A stretch of DNA of 64,000 nt, from positions 310,001 through 374,000 of the forward strand of contig JAVSML010025211.1 of assembly GCA_038503035.1 (NCBI GenBank). The letters are read 5' to 3'. A model generated the notes under the pieces. The model was given only the letters and a program-made list of their open reading frames with translations, was not told where the DNA came from and searched no databases. This document shows, piece after piece, positions 1-12,475 of the stretch (within the stretch, counting starts at the first letter, position 1; each line of letters begins with the position of its first letter). The position numbers and the translations under genes were made by a program. The stretch comes from Crocodylus rhombifer. Its lineage: Eukaryota > Chordata > Crocodylia > Crocodylidae.

Positions 1-3000
1 TAAAACTGTTGCATTAAATGGGATGAGAAAATTCTCCAGGGAAGAATGCAAGTAATGCTGAAATCAGAGATGGCAAAAGGAGTCTATTAGTATTGTTCTT
101 TACAATGAGATCTTCTTGTGATGCTGATTTTTCTCTTTCTCAAATCATCAAATGATATTTAAAGGAAGCTTTGCATTTGAAAGTACTATGAACCTCAGTT
201 ACCTGTTAAACAGTGTCTTGAAACTGAAACACATTTGCAAAAATATGGTGTTTTGGTTTTACTTGATTAAGTGTTTTGGATTTTCTTCAGCTCATTAGTA
301 CTAGTAATTTATTCTGTTTGGAATTAACTTTAGTCTTTTTGTCACCAGTGTTCACTGTATACAGTGTTATGTATGCACTTTCATTGAGATTTAGCAGATA
401 TCTAAAGGATATAAATACCACAGTGTGTTTCCTGCTTCCTCACATCAGTTTCTTGTTTTGTATATACTGTTAAGCCACCTATCATATTACTTTTATAGCC
501 ATTGAATCCTTTGCCTTCCTGTTACCTGTCTAACATATGTCTGGATCACTTACCCCCCACTCCCTTGTCAGCCAGCCCTCACTGCTCCAGTTAGGGAACA
601 GAGGGGTGGGGCCAGCCCTGCTCTCCGGCAGATAGCACAGCCCTGCCCACCCCAGGGCTGGAAAGCATGCTAGGATGCTGTGGCACTGTGATTTAACTTG
701 AACAAGGAAGGGGTCTGGGATAAATTTCATAAATCAGTTTGACCTAAATCTGTTACATCTAAAATTCAACCAGGTTCATCTTAAATTAGTTTCATCCATT
801 TTGAAACTGGTTTATGTGCACTGAGCTTCTGTTCTGTTCCAGATTTAAACCAATTTCTGATCACTTAAACCGGTTTTTGTGTAACTTCTGTCCCTACCCT
901 TGGAAGCTAAAAGGCCCTCTCCTGCCATTCAGAGAAAGGCTGAAGGCTTGCTTTCCTGGTTGGTTTATTTGTTTTGTTTGTTTGTTTGGACCCAGGGTTA
1001 TTGTGCGTGTGTGCTGAGGACTGGCTGAGTGGCTCCCAAGGGAACAAAGCCAAACAGCGAGGCTGCATACACCCAAGTCTGTTCTGCAGGCTATTGCTTG
1101 GACCACCTGAAAGACTTCTAAGAAGGCAAAACCTCTAGCTTAGCCTGATGCAGACCTAACAATTAGATACTAAAGAGCCTTATGCTGTTTAAGTGATTTA
1201 TGGTTAATTTAAGCTCCATGAATCTAAATGATATGAATCTGGCACCTTGTGCCCCCTATAGTACTAGCATTTGTCAGATTTATCACAATAGTTATTTCAG
1301 CTTTTCTTCAACTTGCAACCAAACCTGTTTGTTGCTGGCATCGGAGCAGTTTTTGCTCACTGAACTTTATGCCAGATTTGTTCTGCCTCCAAACTGACAA
1401 GGAGACTTGGCCCGTCCCCTTGCTGTAGAGATTTTTTTGTGGGAAAACATCGGTATTTTACTCCAGTTTCTGACTAACTGTTCGGCACAAAAATGTGTAA
1501 TTCCTAGTCATGTCTTGGCCCTTTTTCTGTTTTAAGAAAAATGCCTTCTGAAGTGTGCCATCTTTTCTTAAAATTCCATAGGGGGACCAGAAACTTACTA
1601 TTTGAACATTTCTTAGGTCTGCTTATCTCCTACTTTTCTCTTACTAAGTGTGCTCCGCAAGAGTCCAAATACTGTAACATCATAAAGAGCTCCTTCTGCT
1701 TATATATACACAAGTTAAATCGACCATTTAAAGCTTGAAAATCCATTCCAAGGGATTTAAATGGCGTTGTAAATTGTAAATATCTGCCCTTCAAATACCC
1801 CATACAAATAATTTTATATAAATATATTTGCAGATCCAGGTAGACAATTATGAATAGCAAATTGACTCTTAAATATCATGTATTTAAAGGCAGTTTGTTA
1901 ACAGAAGATGAGGCCATTTATTTCATAGTATCACTCATTTATTTCATAGTATCACTTAAGTATTAAGTGATTTTTTCATAGCTTTTAAAAATAAAATTGA
2001 AACAGATACCGTATATCACTTCAAGACAATAGCAAGTATGCTTTTTACCTAATGATCATTAAACTGTTTATTATGGAAAGATCTATTTCTCAGGATAAAC
2101 CTAGGATCTTTTTTTTCCCTACAATATTTTTCCATAACTAGTTTTATAACATCTGAAGTTTTAAAATAATTCCGTAGCAATCAAGTGTTTGTTTTGCTCG
2201 TTGATGGTATTATTATATATTTAAAACTAGCAACAGTTTTATCTTTATTAGTTATTAATAAAGGTAAAAATGAAGGATTGTTTTTAGATCTTATTTTGTT
2301 GCATCTATCTGGTCCTGTTAAATCATTAAGAAATATAATGGGCAAAATACTACCACAAAGCCCCCATAATTCAGTAAAATATATTGAACTTCTTGATCTG
2401 CTGAAATTTGCAGACATTTTGCATCTACAGCAGTGTTGCAGGAAAATAAGGGATTTGCCCTATAGAGAGGCAGCAAATATTACTGATGTTTAGACCTGAA
2501 TATGGGGGGCACACTGATAATAGAGGAAACTGCATGGATAAGTTGAAATGACTATGAGCACACACACGAGCTTTGAAGTTGCAGAGGAGAGCAAATCTTG
2601 ACTTGTTTGTGACATGTCAACCCTGAGATTCATTGAGTTGTTCATTTTTTATGCATTCATGTATATGAAAATGAGCACATAGCTCATGTTATAAATATGA
2701 TTTAAAATATTGTTCAAAATATTTCCATATCAAGCTAAAAAAAAATAAAGTTTTTTAGATTTCTTAATGATTTCAGGATTTATATAGATAGAGACCATAC
2801 CTTGGCCAAATACAGAGCAAAAATTTTGTATAGGAAATCTTTTAATAGAAATATCTGCTTTAAAGACCAGATAGAAGGCATTGAACAATGTATACATGAG
2901 GGTGACAGTGGGAAGGAATATAATTACCTTTATAATATATGGTATGTGTTTATGGATATGTAAATACTGGTATGTTGTTAATCATAGCCTTTATTTTAAT

Positions 3001-3334
3001 TATATTTATATATTCTTGACTTAATAATTATTAAGTATATTAATATAACCAGGTACACAAACTTCAATAAAATGCTTTCAGAAATATGAATCTATTTAAA
3101 AAGAATTCTGTTTTCTGCTTTTTACACACTTACTTGATCTTCAGTGGAGTGAAGATATTTTGTATAAAATATAATGTACAGAATAAAATTACTTAATGAA
3201 TAATTTAATTTAAATGACTATCTGTCATGAAGGTAAGAAGAAATAATGGTCATGGTCAGAAAATCAAGCATCCATTTTCTGATTAGGTTTTTTTTTGTTT
3301 TTATTTGATTTTTTTTTCAGTGATTTATAATATA
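1..3334. other. A+T-rich intron sequence, no gene found
   Basis: Unique-looking A+T-rich sequence, inferred to lie in an upstream intron of DNAJC1. It has short homopolymers and a small tandem duplication of TTTATTTCATAGTATCACT at about 1917-1957. Open frames are short and lack codon structure. A C-rich patch near 550-650 may be an old repeat that I cannot place. Confidence 0.6.
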
Positions 3335-3342
3335 TTGTAATG

Positions 3343-4002
3343 CAGGGGCAAGCAAAATATGGCCGGCAGGCCAGATCTGGCCTGCCAGGCTATTCTATCC
3401 AGCCCATGGGGCCCCTAAAAAAATTAACAAATTAATGTTTATTTGCTCCTGGCTGCCTGTCAAAGTGTGTGTGCAGGCAGGGGCAGAGTGAATGTGTGTG
3501 TGTATGTGTGTTCATAGGGCCACACACACTCTCTCTCCCCCCTGCACTGTCATACATGCAGACTCCTAGCCACCCTTCCCTCGCACACAGCCCCGCACAA
3601 ACTGCATACATACCCCTCACAATATACAAGAATAAGACTTCATTTTAAGCTATTGTGCAGTCACCTCTGCATACACTACACAAACGCATGTAAATCAGGA
3701 CAAAAATATTTTTTTGAAATCAAATTAATGAATGAATGCTGTAGATGTTTGCTTTTTAGAATATATCCTGGTATTTTTCTGGTTCCAAGATGGCAAAACC
3801 ACTTGCTGAAAGGAGTACTTCCGGGGACAAGGGGGAGGGACTTCGGGTGGCAAAGGTCAGGGTTTAGGGGGTGGGACTTCTGGTCACAAGGTGGCAACCA
3901 GGGGGCAGGACACCTGTCAAAGGGCAGGCTACCAATGTGGCCCTTGACAGCTTGCCAAAACTCAGTAAGCAGCCCCCTGCCTGAAATAATTGCCTGCCCC
4001 TG
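3343..4002. mobile_element. Non-autonomous hAT-type transposon with perfect 8-bp target duplication
   Basis: The 660-bp element starts CAGGGGCAAGCAAA and ends TTGCCTGCCCCTG, whose reverse complement CAGGGGCAGGCAA is a near-perfect terminal inverted repeat. It is flanked on both sides by the identical 8-mer TTGTAATG (3335-3342 and 4003-4010). The 8-bp duplication and CAG...CTG ends are the hAT signature. The inside has GT-rich and GGGACTT-type repeats and no transposase, so it was mobilised in trans. The intact duplication suggests a fairly recent copy. Confidence 0.93.
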
Positions 4003-4010
4003 TTGTAATG

Positions 4011-4371
4011 CACGTTGCATTGTAAAGTAAAGTTTCCAAAAACTGTAACATTTAATACTAATCCATATCCATGCTCAGAAAAGACGTGCTGGTTCTGACT
4101 GAAGCCACTGGTTACTTTGGTTATATAAGTTAATTCTTGGTGCCAAATACCCAATTAAAGATTACAAAGGTAAACTCCATGGCAGTGCCGTAATGGCAGA
4201 TATTCTAGAAGCCTATCTTCTGAGGGCAACTTACGTTAGGCATTTTTAAAAAAACATAAAATTCTAGCATAAGATTTAAATTAAAAAACCCAAAGCAGAA
4301 AATAAATTTCCTACTAAAGGTTAGGAGGTGATAAAGGGATTCTGTATGAATGGTAATTGCAGTGTCTAAAG
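4011..4371. other. A+T-rich intron sequence
   Basis: Nothing recognised. Several overlapping open frames on both strands look like chance. Confidence 0.6.
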
Positions 4372-4747
4372 CAGATGTGAGCAACCCATGTGCCAAAAGT
4401 GGCAAGGACAGCTGCTGTGTGTGGCTTGCAAGCCCGAGGCACTGGAATGGAGGCAGGGAGGCTTAGCCTCTGGCTCCACATGAAGTGGCTGCTGTTAGAT
4501 GTGGTATCAAGTGTAGCTGCTTTAAACCACTTAACCCTCTCATCAGATCTTGGCAGTGATGCCTCTTGCAGCAGTGTCTTGCCCCTGCTTGGTTCCATGT
4601 AGTTGGGGCTCTGATCTCCCCTGCCTCCATCCTGGTTCCCTAGGGTACAAGCTCTATCAGGTATGCCCCTGGGGGTGGAGATCAGAGAGGCATTTAGGGT
4701 CTAGAGTTAACTTATAACGTGCCGGACAAAAAGTTAACCACCATTAC
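4372..4747. mobile_element. Possible degraded hAT-type element
   Basis: The left end reads CAGATGTGAGCAACC, like hAT termini elsewhere in the window. The proposed right end, reverse complement GTAATGGTGGTTAACTTT, is only loosely related. Flanks share TCTAA (TCTAAAG and TCTAACT). The G+C-rich interior differs from the surrounding DNA. The right boundary is uncertain. Confidence 0.4.
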
Positions 4748-6237
4748 TCTAACTAGTTTCTTGTCTTCGGATGAAAATAAGTGGCTCTACGTGAGTGTTA
4801 TACAGAGACCGTGATGATCACCCCATTATTTTGCCTCTCAAAAACTGGGTCTTTTTTCCACATAATTGATAATTCTAAGTTTCAGAAGACTTTCTGAAGA
4901 CATTCTGTGTTTTACCTTCATGAGGGATGAATACTCTGGGCTTCATTGATTTTAGCATCAAGACACCAGTAGTTGTTTGATATTTGTTTGCCCTGTAAGG
5001 GGGAGATAAAGTTAGAGGGAGATGGTGCCTGATCTCCTTCAGCTGGACTAGATGTATTTGGACAGAAAGTCATGTTTCTTATTAATTTTGTTCTTCATTT
5101 TACCCTGTGGCAGATCTTGGGATTTGGGTTTTTGATATTGCAGAAGCATCTGGCTTGATTTTGCTGAAGCAGAGGTAGTAAAACCCATTTAAGTTAGCTT
5201 TCAGTGCTGAGAAACATACACCTACTATAGCTCTCTTCACTTCAAACTCTGCTTCAAGGCAATATGAAATTTTTTAATGAGTTTTATTTAGCTTATATAT
5301 TTTTATTTCAAGACATAAATAGCTTATTGGGTTCTAGAAACATGATATAATCACCATATCCAGTTATTGAATTGTAGGCTTTAATTTGACTTGGGTATTG
5401 TAGTCCTTTTGGTTTAAAGGCTGTGTATGTTGTGTTTTATTCAGCCAGAGTAGCACGTGTATATTTTATGGGTGGAATATTGATAACTGAAAATCACAGT
5501 ATTCTATTAATGAAGATTGTATTTGAAAGCTGCCAGTGGGATATGTGTGGAAAAAAAATATTATTTCTTAGAGCTGAAGTTTAGTTACTTTTTATAATAG
5601 TGGGGTGTAGAGCAATATATAAATATTAAATCATTTATTTAAAGTTTTTTAATGTCATATTGACCATTAAATCTTAGTGTTTTTGAACTTTCACATCTTA
5701 TAATTGTCAGCTACCTTACCACCTGCTCTCTTCTGCCTTGAATCTTACCACATCTGTGCTGCTTTGAAATATGAGAGTGCTTTTTCTTTAGCTGCAAATA
5801 ATATGCTGCTTTTTCTAATCGGGCATCCTACTGCGGATTACCTGAATATGGTTTCCAGGCTTTTAAAAAAATGTTAATTACTTGAACAAGCTTTTTGTGT
5901 CATAGCAGGATTAAGATGTTGCACAAACCAGATGTTTTAATAAATTAGTCTTTTTCTTGTTTGTTCTGTATTAATTTGCTACCTAGGGTCGTACAGTATT
6001 GAAACCTTTTTAAACAAAGATGTATTACATAAAGAGACAATGAAAGTAGCATTTGAAACAAATCTATCCTTTTTATTTCATATATTTCAGCTATGCAGCA
6101 TTGACTACATTAGAATGGAGTCTTTTAATGTTCATGGGACTGGCATACCATGGACAAAAACAGTGCGACTTTTTCTATAATTCCCAGTCAGTATGCCTCA
6201 GTCCTGATCAAGAGGGATCAACCTAGATGTATGTATT
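4748..6237. other. A+T-rich intron sequence
   Basis: No gene, RNA or recognisable repeat seen. Confidence 0.6.
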
Positions 6238-6750
6238 AGGCCCCCTCCACACATGCAGCTAAAGGTGCAATAGGATTTTAATGCACAATACACACAACCA
6301 GGCCTCTTGCCCTGCCACACGTGAATGGCAGAAGTTGTGATTGTGGGATTATGCATTAGATCCCATTGCACTTTATTGCTGCTGCAGGGGGAGCCTGATC
6401 ATGGGCACTGGTAAGAAGCATGGTTCTGTGGCTGGGATCCTCACACACCCGAGTTGAGGGGCTCTCTGCTTCAGGGATGTGTTGCACACTCCTGAGGTGG
6501 AAGGGATCACCCCTGCAGCAATCCTCTGGGCCCAGGGGTTTCCTGTGCTCCTGAACCCTAGGAATTGCAGTAGCTGCAATACCCAGGGTCCAGAAGTCTC
6601 ATGCAACCCCTGGACCCTGCGGATTGTGGCTGCCATGTTCCCTAAGACTTGGGGGCTTTACTCTGTGCATCGTGCACCCCTGCACCTGAGCCCCGGCAAC
6701 TGAGCATAGTGCAGTTCTGTGGCTGGGAGACTGCTACGTGTGCAAATAAA
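6238..6750. mobile_element. Possible non-autonomous DNA element
   Basis: A compositionally distinct G+C-rich block begins GGCCCCCTCCACACATGCAG. Near its right edge is CTGCTACGTGTGC, a partial inverted match. The left end recalls the CACATGC-containing termini of the MITE at 38470. No target duplication was confirmed, so the boundaries are estimates. Confidence 0.35.
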
Positions 6751-7888
6751 AGCTTGATAGCAACCAGGTATAATGTTAGCATATATTTTCAAGGTCTAAC
6801 TTTATAGCTGGTTGGAGCTTTTTATTGTGTGATGGCTGCCTTGCATCTATGAATCTGTGAAATCTATGTATCTGGTCCCTAGGTAACTTTGCAGTTAACC
6901 AGTTAATTCCTCAATTCCTGTAATGTGTAGAGGTGGCCATACATTTATATGCTGCCCTTCCCAACAGAGGCTCATGGTGACATACAGAAGAGTGCAAACT
7001 AACTTATAAAATAAGTGAACAAGAGGACAAACCAGGAGTAACAAAATAATCCATTAACAATAGTAGTGTTAAAATAATCTATAGAACAAAAAACACTAAA
7101 AAGTATTCCAACTTAGGTTTGCCTTCTAAATACCTGCTCAAATAGGAAGGTTTTATGGTTTTACAGTGCTTCCAGAAGATGCTCATGCTCAAGCTTTGAC
7201 AAGCCTCAAGGGTGGAGGGTGGGAAGGAGTTCCCAGATGAACAACAGTGGTAGTAAGGGATCACTTACCCCTTCAGGTTCAGACAGGGGCCAGCGTTTGG
7301 GGAGAGGGTCATCCCCTTTGAACCTCATGGGTTCTGTTGTCTCTTCAGCTCCCCACCCTTCCAACACCCTCAATGCCTCCATGCGTTACATGTGTATTGC
7401 CTGACACCTTGTCCCTGCCAGCTGGATGTTCCCAGGCTCTATCCATTTTAGGCCTGGGGATGGAGATCCTCTCAATAACTTAAGGCCAGAATTTGTTCTG
7501 TCATTTCTGGTCCCCAGTGGTGATGTGGACAAGTGTGTAGGGAGTCCAGGTGCTACACTAGGAGCAAACTTGCAGAAGTCCAGGCAGAGCCAGGAGGAAG
7601 CAGCCTGAAGCGGTGACTATTATAATTGTGAAAACCTGAAGTGAGGTGCCTGGAATCTAAAAAGGTTGAAAGCCCCTACACTAAGAACTTGTCTAAGATC
7701 ACAAACACATTTTGCCTAAGCACCAAACTCTTACCAAACTTTGAGTCATTACTAATATAGGTATACTGGAACTAGTGAGTTAGAAGTCAAAAGCTCAGAT
7801 TCCTATTACCAAACTCCTAAGCAGTCTAGTCCCCCTGAAAAAATACTTTTGTTTAAAAAGGAAAAAATTATTAATTATTAAAGTAACA
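6751..7888. other. Intron sequence, unassigned
   Basis: A moderately G+C-rich part (7200-7610) has the look of an old repeat with several open frames, but I recognise no family. No gene is supported. Confidence 0.5.
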
Positions 7889-7917
7889 GCTTCTTGGCCT
7901 TTTGGCTAAGATCAAGT
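7889..7917 (+). pseudogene. U2 snRNA 5'-end fragment
   Basis: These 29 bases (GCTTCTTGGCCTTTTGGCTA, then AGATCAAGT) match nucleotides 4-32 of U2 snRNA with one difference (C to T). The match covers stem I and stops abruptly. The Sm site and the 3' half are missing, so it cannot be a functional U2 gene. Short U2 5' fragments arise when a LINE reverse transcriptase switches template onto U2 RNA. I saw no clear LINE tail next to it. Confidence 0.8.
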
Positions 7918-8040
7918 TTCGCTCCCATTAAATCAGAAGCCGCCTCGCTGTTTCCTTAGCCTTACACTTCCCTTTAATTCCAACAGTATAGCGTGGTAGA
8001 AAAGAGCTCCTAGCTTGTGTAGAATCTTATTGTAATTTTT
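7918..8040. other. Intron sequence after the U2 fragment
   Basis: Short unassigned stretch between the U2 fragment and the next hAT element. Nothing recognised. Confidence 0.5.
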
Positions 8041-8048
8041 TTTTATAG

Positions 8049-8367
8049 CAGTGCTGCTCAGTCCTTGGGCCTCGTGGACCAGATGTGTGGTGTGGGTTCA
8101 GGTTCTGTGCCAGCAGTGTCTGGTCCCATGTCACATTGGACCTGCAAGCCTGGAATCCATCCCACTTTCCATGCTGCCCGAGCCCTGTACACCTGATCTA
8201 GCACATAAGGCACATATTTGATTTCAGGACTCCCTGTAGGTCTGGAAATTTGGCAGCTAGGGAGCAGGAATTAATGCTGTCACCACTATCCAACTGCCAA
8301 ATTTTTGGACCTGTGAGGAGCCCTGCAGGCTGGGTGAGCCTCTGTGGGTTGGGGCTGAGCACCCATG
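8049..8367. mobile_element. hAT-type non-autonomous element
   Basis: Left end CAGTGCTGCTCAGTCC and right end (reverse complement) CATGGGTGCTCAGCCC form a 16-bp imperfect inverted repeat. The flanking 8-mers TTTTATAG and TTTTATTT match at 6 of 8 positions, as expected for a decayed hAT target duplication. The interior has no coding capacity. Confidence 0.8.
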
Positions 8368-8375
8368 TTTTATTT

Positions 8376-11300
8376 CACAGCTTCCCAGAGTAAGAATTAC
8401 CTGATGTACTACCTTCTGCAAATGTAAATTTCCCTTTTTGAAAGTACTGCTGTGTGAATAAAATGAAACAAAAAACTAAACTTATAACTTCTGATCATCA
8501 CAGACCTGTAGGGTACCTCTGGAGCTCCAAGCTTCTCCCTGCTGTTCTCCCTGTCTCAAGGAACAGATCAAGGTTGGCCTCTGGTACAACTCCTCACCCA
8601 CCACAAACCTCAGCTCCACTGCCCTTTCATTAGACCCTCACAGCTACAGCAAGGGAGTGATTGCTGGCTCCAGGTAGTTTCCCATTGGGTTGTAAAAGAA
8701 CTGTAGCTTCTCCCCTGCCTTACACCTCCCCTCCCAAAGGGGCTTACCTGGAATATCATGTGCCTTGAGATCACACTTTGTCATAGGCAGTCAGCAAGGT
8801 AGTGAAAGCAACCGAAGGATTTATTGCATAGAAAAGAATTGTACAATATATACACATAAAAAATTGACCACATAGTTTGAAGACAACAAAAAAAGGCAAG
8901 TAAAATTTCTCACGTGCTTGTCTGGCTACAGCCTAGTCCTTCAGAGACTATCTTGTTGAGCCTGCCAGCCCTGACTGCTGGGGCTTGGACTCACCCCAAG
9001 AGCCAGGATAATCAAAAAACCTTCACTTCCTCATATATTGTTCCTAAATACCTCCAATCCAGTGCCCCTCTCCCCATCAGCATTGTTTCATTTTCTGAAG
9101 GGGCTGCGAATTCTCCAGAAACTTCTTGGGGCACCTGGAATTCCCCTACTTGATGGTGCATCCCCCTGAGATGCCTTTGTTGTGGTGCTGGTTTTTTCCA
9201 TTACAGGCAGACAGTACCTTGGGTGCCCATCCCAACCCTTTTTGCCTAGGTTTCGGAGTGGCCATTCTTCTTGCCGTAGTACCGCAATTGGCCAGTGATA
9301 CTTACTAGTTTCCCCTTCCCTCTGTTTCTTTGACATGCAGTTCTTAACTAGAGGTTTGATCGTAACCTTTGACTAAGTTATGTCCCCAAATTGTAAAGAT
9401 TCATACAGACAGCATAACATAATCCATACAGTGATAAAATTATATAAATTAATTCAGTTTAAAACTGGCTTTTGAATAAGACCAAACCTAAGGTTAACCG
9501 AATCAACCTTGGGACGAATATTTCTGCATGAGAAATTCTATCCCCACAAATCATTCCTGGTTTTTGGGGTGGGTTCACAACACCTAATAATAGTTGTGAG
9601 CATATCCTACAAATATTGCTGTAATTAATTACCAAGGACAATAGATTGCTCAGGCCCTGGCTTTGTAAACTGGTGCTAGACAGAATAACATATCAACTTT
9701 TCTCCCTATTTCCAGGAATTCCAGATTTATTTTCCCAAATAGTATACCAACAAGTATATGAATGTTTTAATTAGTTTTGTGACTAATCTTTTGTTTCCTT
9801 CTGTGGCTGTTAAAATAATGATTGAGCCACCATTCTTAATAAGTTAATAGTTCCTCTTGGATTTATTTTTAAACTCAATAGAATTATATATTCTTTTTTG
9901 ACTTTTTCGTTTTAATTCTGAGGCTAATATGCCTTAAAGGCTTCAGGCACAATCAAAACCTAAGCCTTGAACAGCTTTCTTTTTCACTTATGCAGTTGTT
10001 AGGAAATTATATGTTTTATTTTTCATTTTAATTTTCAGTTCTCAAGTTTTTCTTGTGGAAAATGACTAATGCAGATCCAGTTAATTTGGGAGTTGGATGT
10101 GTTTTAATGTCAAACCTTGGCTGCAGCTACAGTATTAAACATTCACTACCTTTAATTTTCTGAGTTGCTCTCTAGGATGCTTCTTCTAAGCAAGTACTTA
10201 GCAAGTATTCTTTCATTTTGAAGTAACAGCTGCAACTGGATTTTTCATTGTTTAGACTAATACACATCAAAGCACAAATTGCATTTGTAAATATAGTTTA
10301 AAAATGATAAAGCATTTGGAGGAAATAAGCTTGTCAAAACTAGCACTTATTTGGTGTTTAATACTGATAACAAGAATTATGGGGCTTCACATAAAACAGG
10401 TTAAACATTTAAGAACACTGCATTAACATTAATTGAACAACCACAAAGTAATAGCTCAGAATCTAATACTAATCCTTCCTTTTTTCATCTTTCTTTTCCC
10501 CCTCCATCTTAACTTGTTTCCGACTCTGTCTTGAAACAAATCAACTCTTGCTATATAAAAATTAATACTATAGGATCATGTTGTTTGTGGGAATGGACAC
10601 GCTCAGTTTGGTTGACATGGTAAGGGGTTGGATGGGGGATGGTGCAGATGAAAACTTCAAAGCAATGCTGCCAGTCTCTCTCAAAACCTCCATAACTTGG
10701 GGAGGTAGGGGAATTTACTGAACCTAGACAGTAAGTCGGAGGGGGGGAAGCCAAGTGGAGATTGGAGATGGCAATAGAGCAGAAGTTGGTAATGAATAAA
10801 CACTTCCCTGACAATTCCAGAACATGGAATTGAATCCAAGATTCCTAAATTTGACAGGTAATGCATGCTGAAACCAAGAGGCAACCTGGAGTTTTGCTTT
10901 TCTAGAAGCTGTTCCACAGCTAATAGCCTACTGTTGCTAACCCCCTCCCCCCACCTCAAAAAAAAGTGTGTGCACATTTATTAGAGATCATAATTCATAT
11001 GTACAAAGGGGCTGACTTAAGGTTGCAATGGGTATCTTTGTTCTGGACCTTCCTAGATTCAAGTTGCTTCTGTCTGTAATTTTAATGTTTTAAATTACTT
11101 TTTAAGGGTGTGTATTTGCACATAGTGGTTGCCCTGCACAGTGGAGAAAAACAGCATGTCCAATTATTTATTTTTTGCAGGGTACTATGATGAAGCATGG
11201 TATGGTGTTAAATTTCACTTTTTCAGTAGTGTCGCAGCTGAGTTGGTATCCTAGAAAATATGACATTGTTTTCATGTGACTGATCCTAACAGAGCATCTA

Positions 11301-12247
11301 CTGCAATCCAGTTTATCATTAGATGTACATGTGTGTCCTCCATGCTCATTTAGTCCCCAGTTGGTGGTATTTTTCATTTGTCAAACTCCCAAGTTAATTG
11401 TCCGTAACAGAGATCATAATACTCGGAACATGCAGGTGAATGAAGGCTTACAGTAGAATGAATATGAAGTGGTAGACTGCAACTTTATTACCTTAGTAAT
11501 AAGTAGGGACAATAATATCAATGTGTTTCACAGTTTAGGCATTTAACTTGGTTCACGGTATGGTTACAGGGTTTCTACCCTGTAATTATGTAACTGATAT
11601 AACATTTTGAGATAGACAAATTAAAAACATTGTGTGAAAATTTCTTTCTGTGGGAATTGCTCTGACTGACGTCTCATAGGCTAATCCTAATTATATAGTC
11701 AGCTTATACTTTTTGACCTGCCTGCTTCAATGTCCTGCAGGTATATTTCCTGATGTACTACTTAAATTTTTTCTGTATTAAAACAATTGCCTCCAAAGCA
11801 GCTACAGTTCATTTTTTTTTTTTTAAACAGCTTTCTTTGTTGTATATATGTTTACACATGCATTTTCAGGTGGTTAAGTTCATCTTTGGGGCCTTTTCGT
11901 TCAGATTATTTTTGCCTTGGCATTCTATACAGGTGATGCTCAGACTTCTCCTCACCTTCTCTTTCATTAGCGGGATTTGAACCCTTCATCTTTAACCTTG
12001 TCTCTGCCCCCCTATCCATATTTTTTTTATGGCTCTGCTATTTTAGAAATTGTTTCTCAAGGAGGATTGTTTCTTTTCAGTTTCTTCCTACTTTGTTTCC
12101 CTTTTTTTGTTTTTGCTCATCTGTATTAGTGACTCATCTGATTTCATGTTGTATCTTAGATTTATATGTTGTTTTTCCTAAAAAAAACCTCTGGGTAGCA
12201 TGCCAGTAAAAAGCAAAATAAGTCATCAAAGCAAATACTAAATAAGA
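8376..12247. other. Intron sequence with a possible old LTR remnant
   Basis: Mostly A+T-rich and unassigned. The block at about 8500-9330 is richer in G+C. On the minus strand it contains an AATAAA near 8830 followed by T-rich sequence, the arrangement seen in old LTRs, but I found no paired LTR, ends or target duplication. The rest (9340-12240) shows nothing beyond homopolymers and a small hairpin at 11564-11585 (TTACAGGG paired with CCCTGTAA). Confidence 0.45.
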
Positions 12248-12475
12248 TGTACATTTATATCCTTACCTTCAATATCACCCGGAAAGCTACTGGCAGCTGG
12301 TGCAGACACTGGAGGATTGGACTGTGTTCCTGGTGGCTCACCCCTGTCAGAAGGTGGGTCCTGCATTCTGGACCAGCTGAAGCCTCAGGTGGTTTTCAAA
12401 GACAGCCCCATGTAGAGCCCATTACCAGTAGTCTAGCCTTGAGGTTATGAAGGCATGAATGATGGTGGCTAGATC
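12248..12475 (-). mobile_element. L2/L3-type LINE reverse-transcriptase C-terminus remnant
   Basis: On the minus strand this reads DLATIIHAFITSRLDYW, with a stop close by, and further on LHQLPVAFRVILKV. These correspond to the conserved DLATVIHAFVTSRLDYCN and LHWLPV.FRI.FKVL segments of L2/L3/CR1-clade LINEs. Internal stops and frame changes make it a fossil. The sequence just above (about 12480-12790) looks like other LINE-associated amniote repeats, but its family is unsettled. Confidence 0.8.

Noticed and set aside
3653..4030. Overlapping 125- and 114-codon frames on opposite strands
   Set aside because: Both sit in the 3343-4002 hAT element. The repeated GGGACTT-type words explain the lack of stops.
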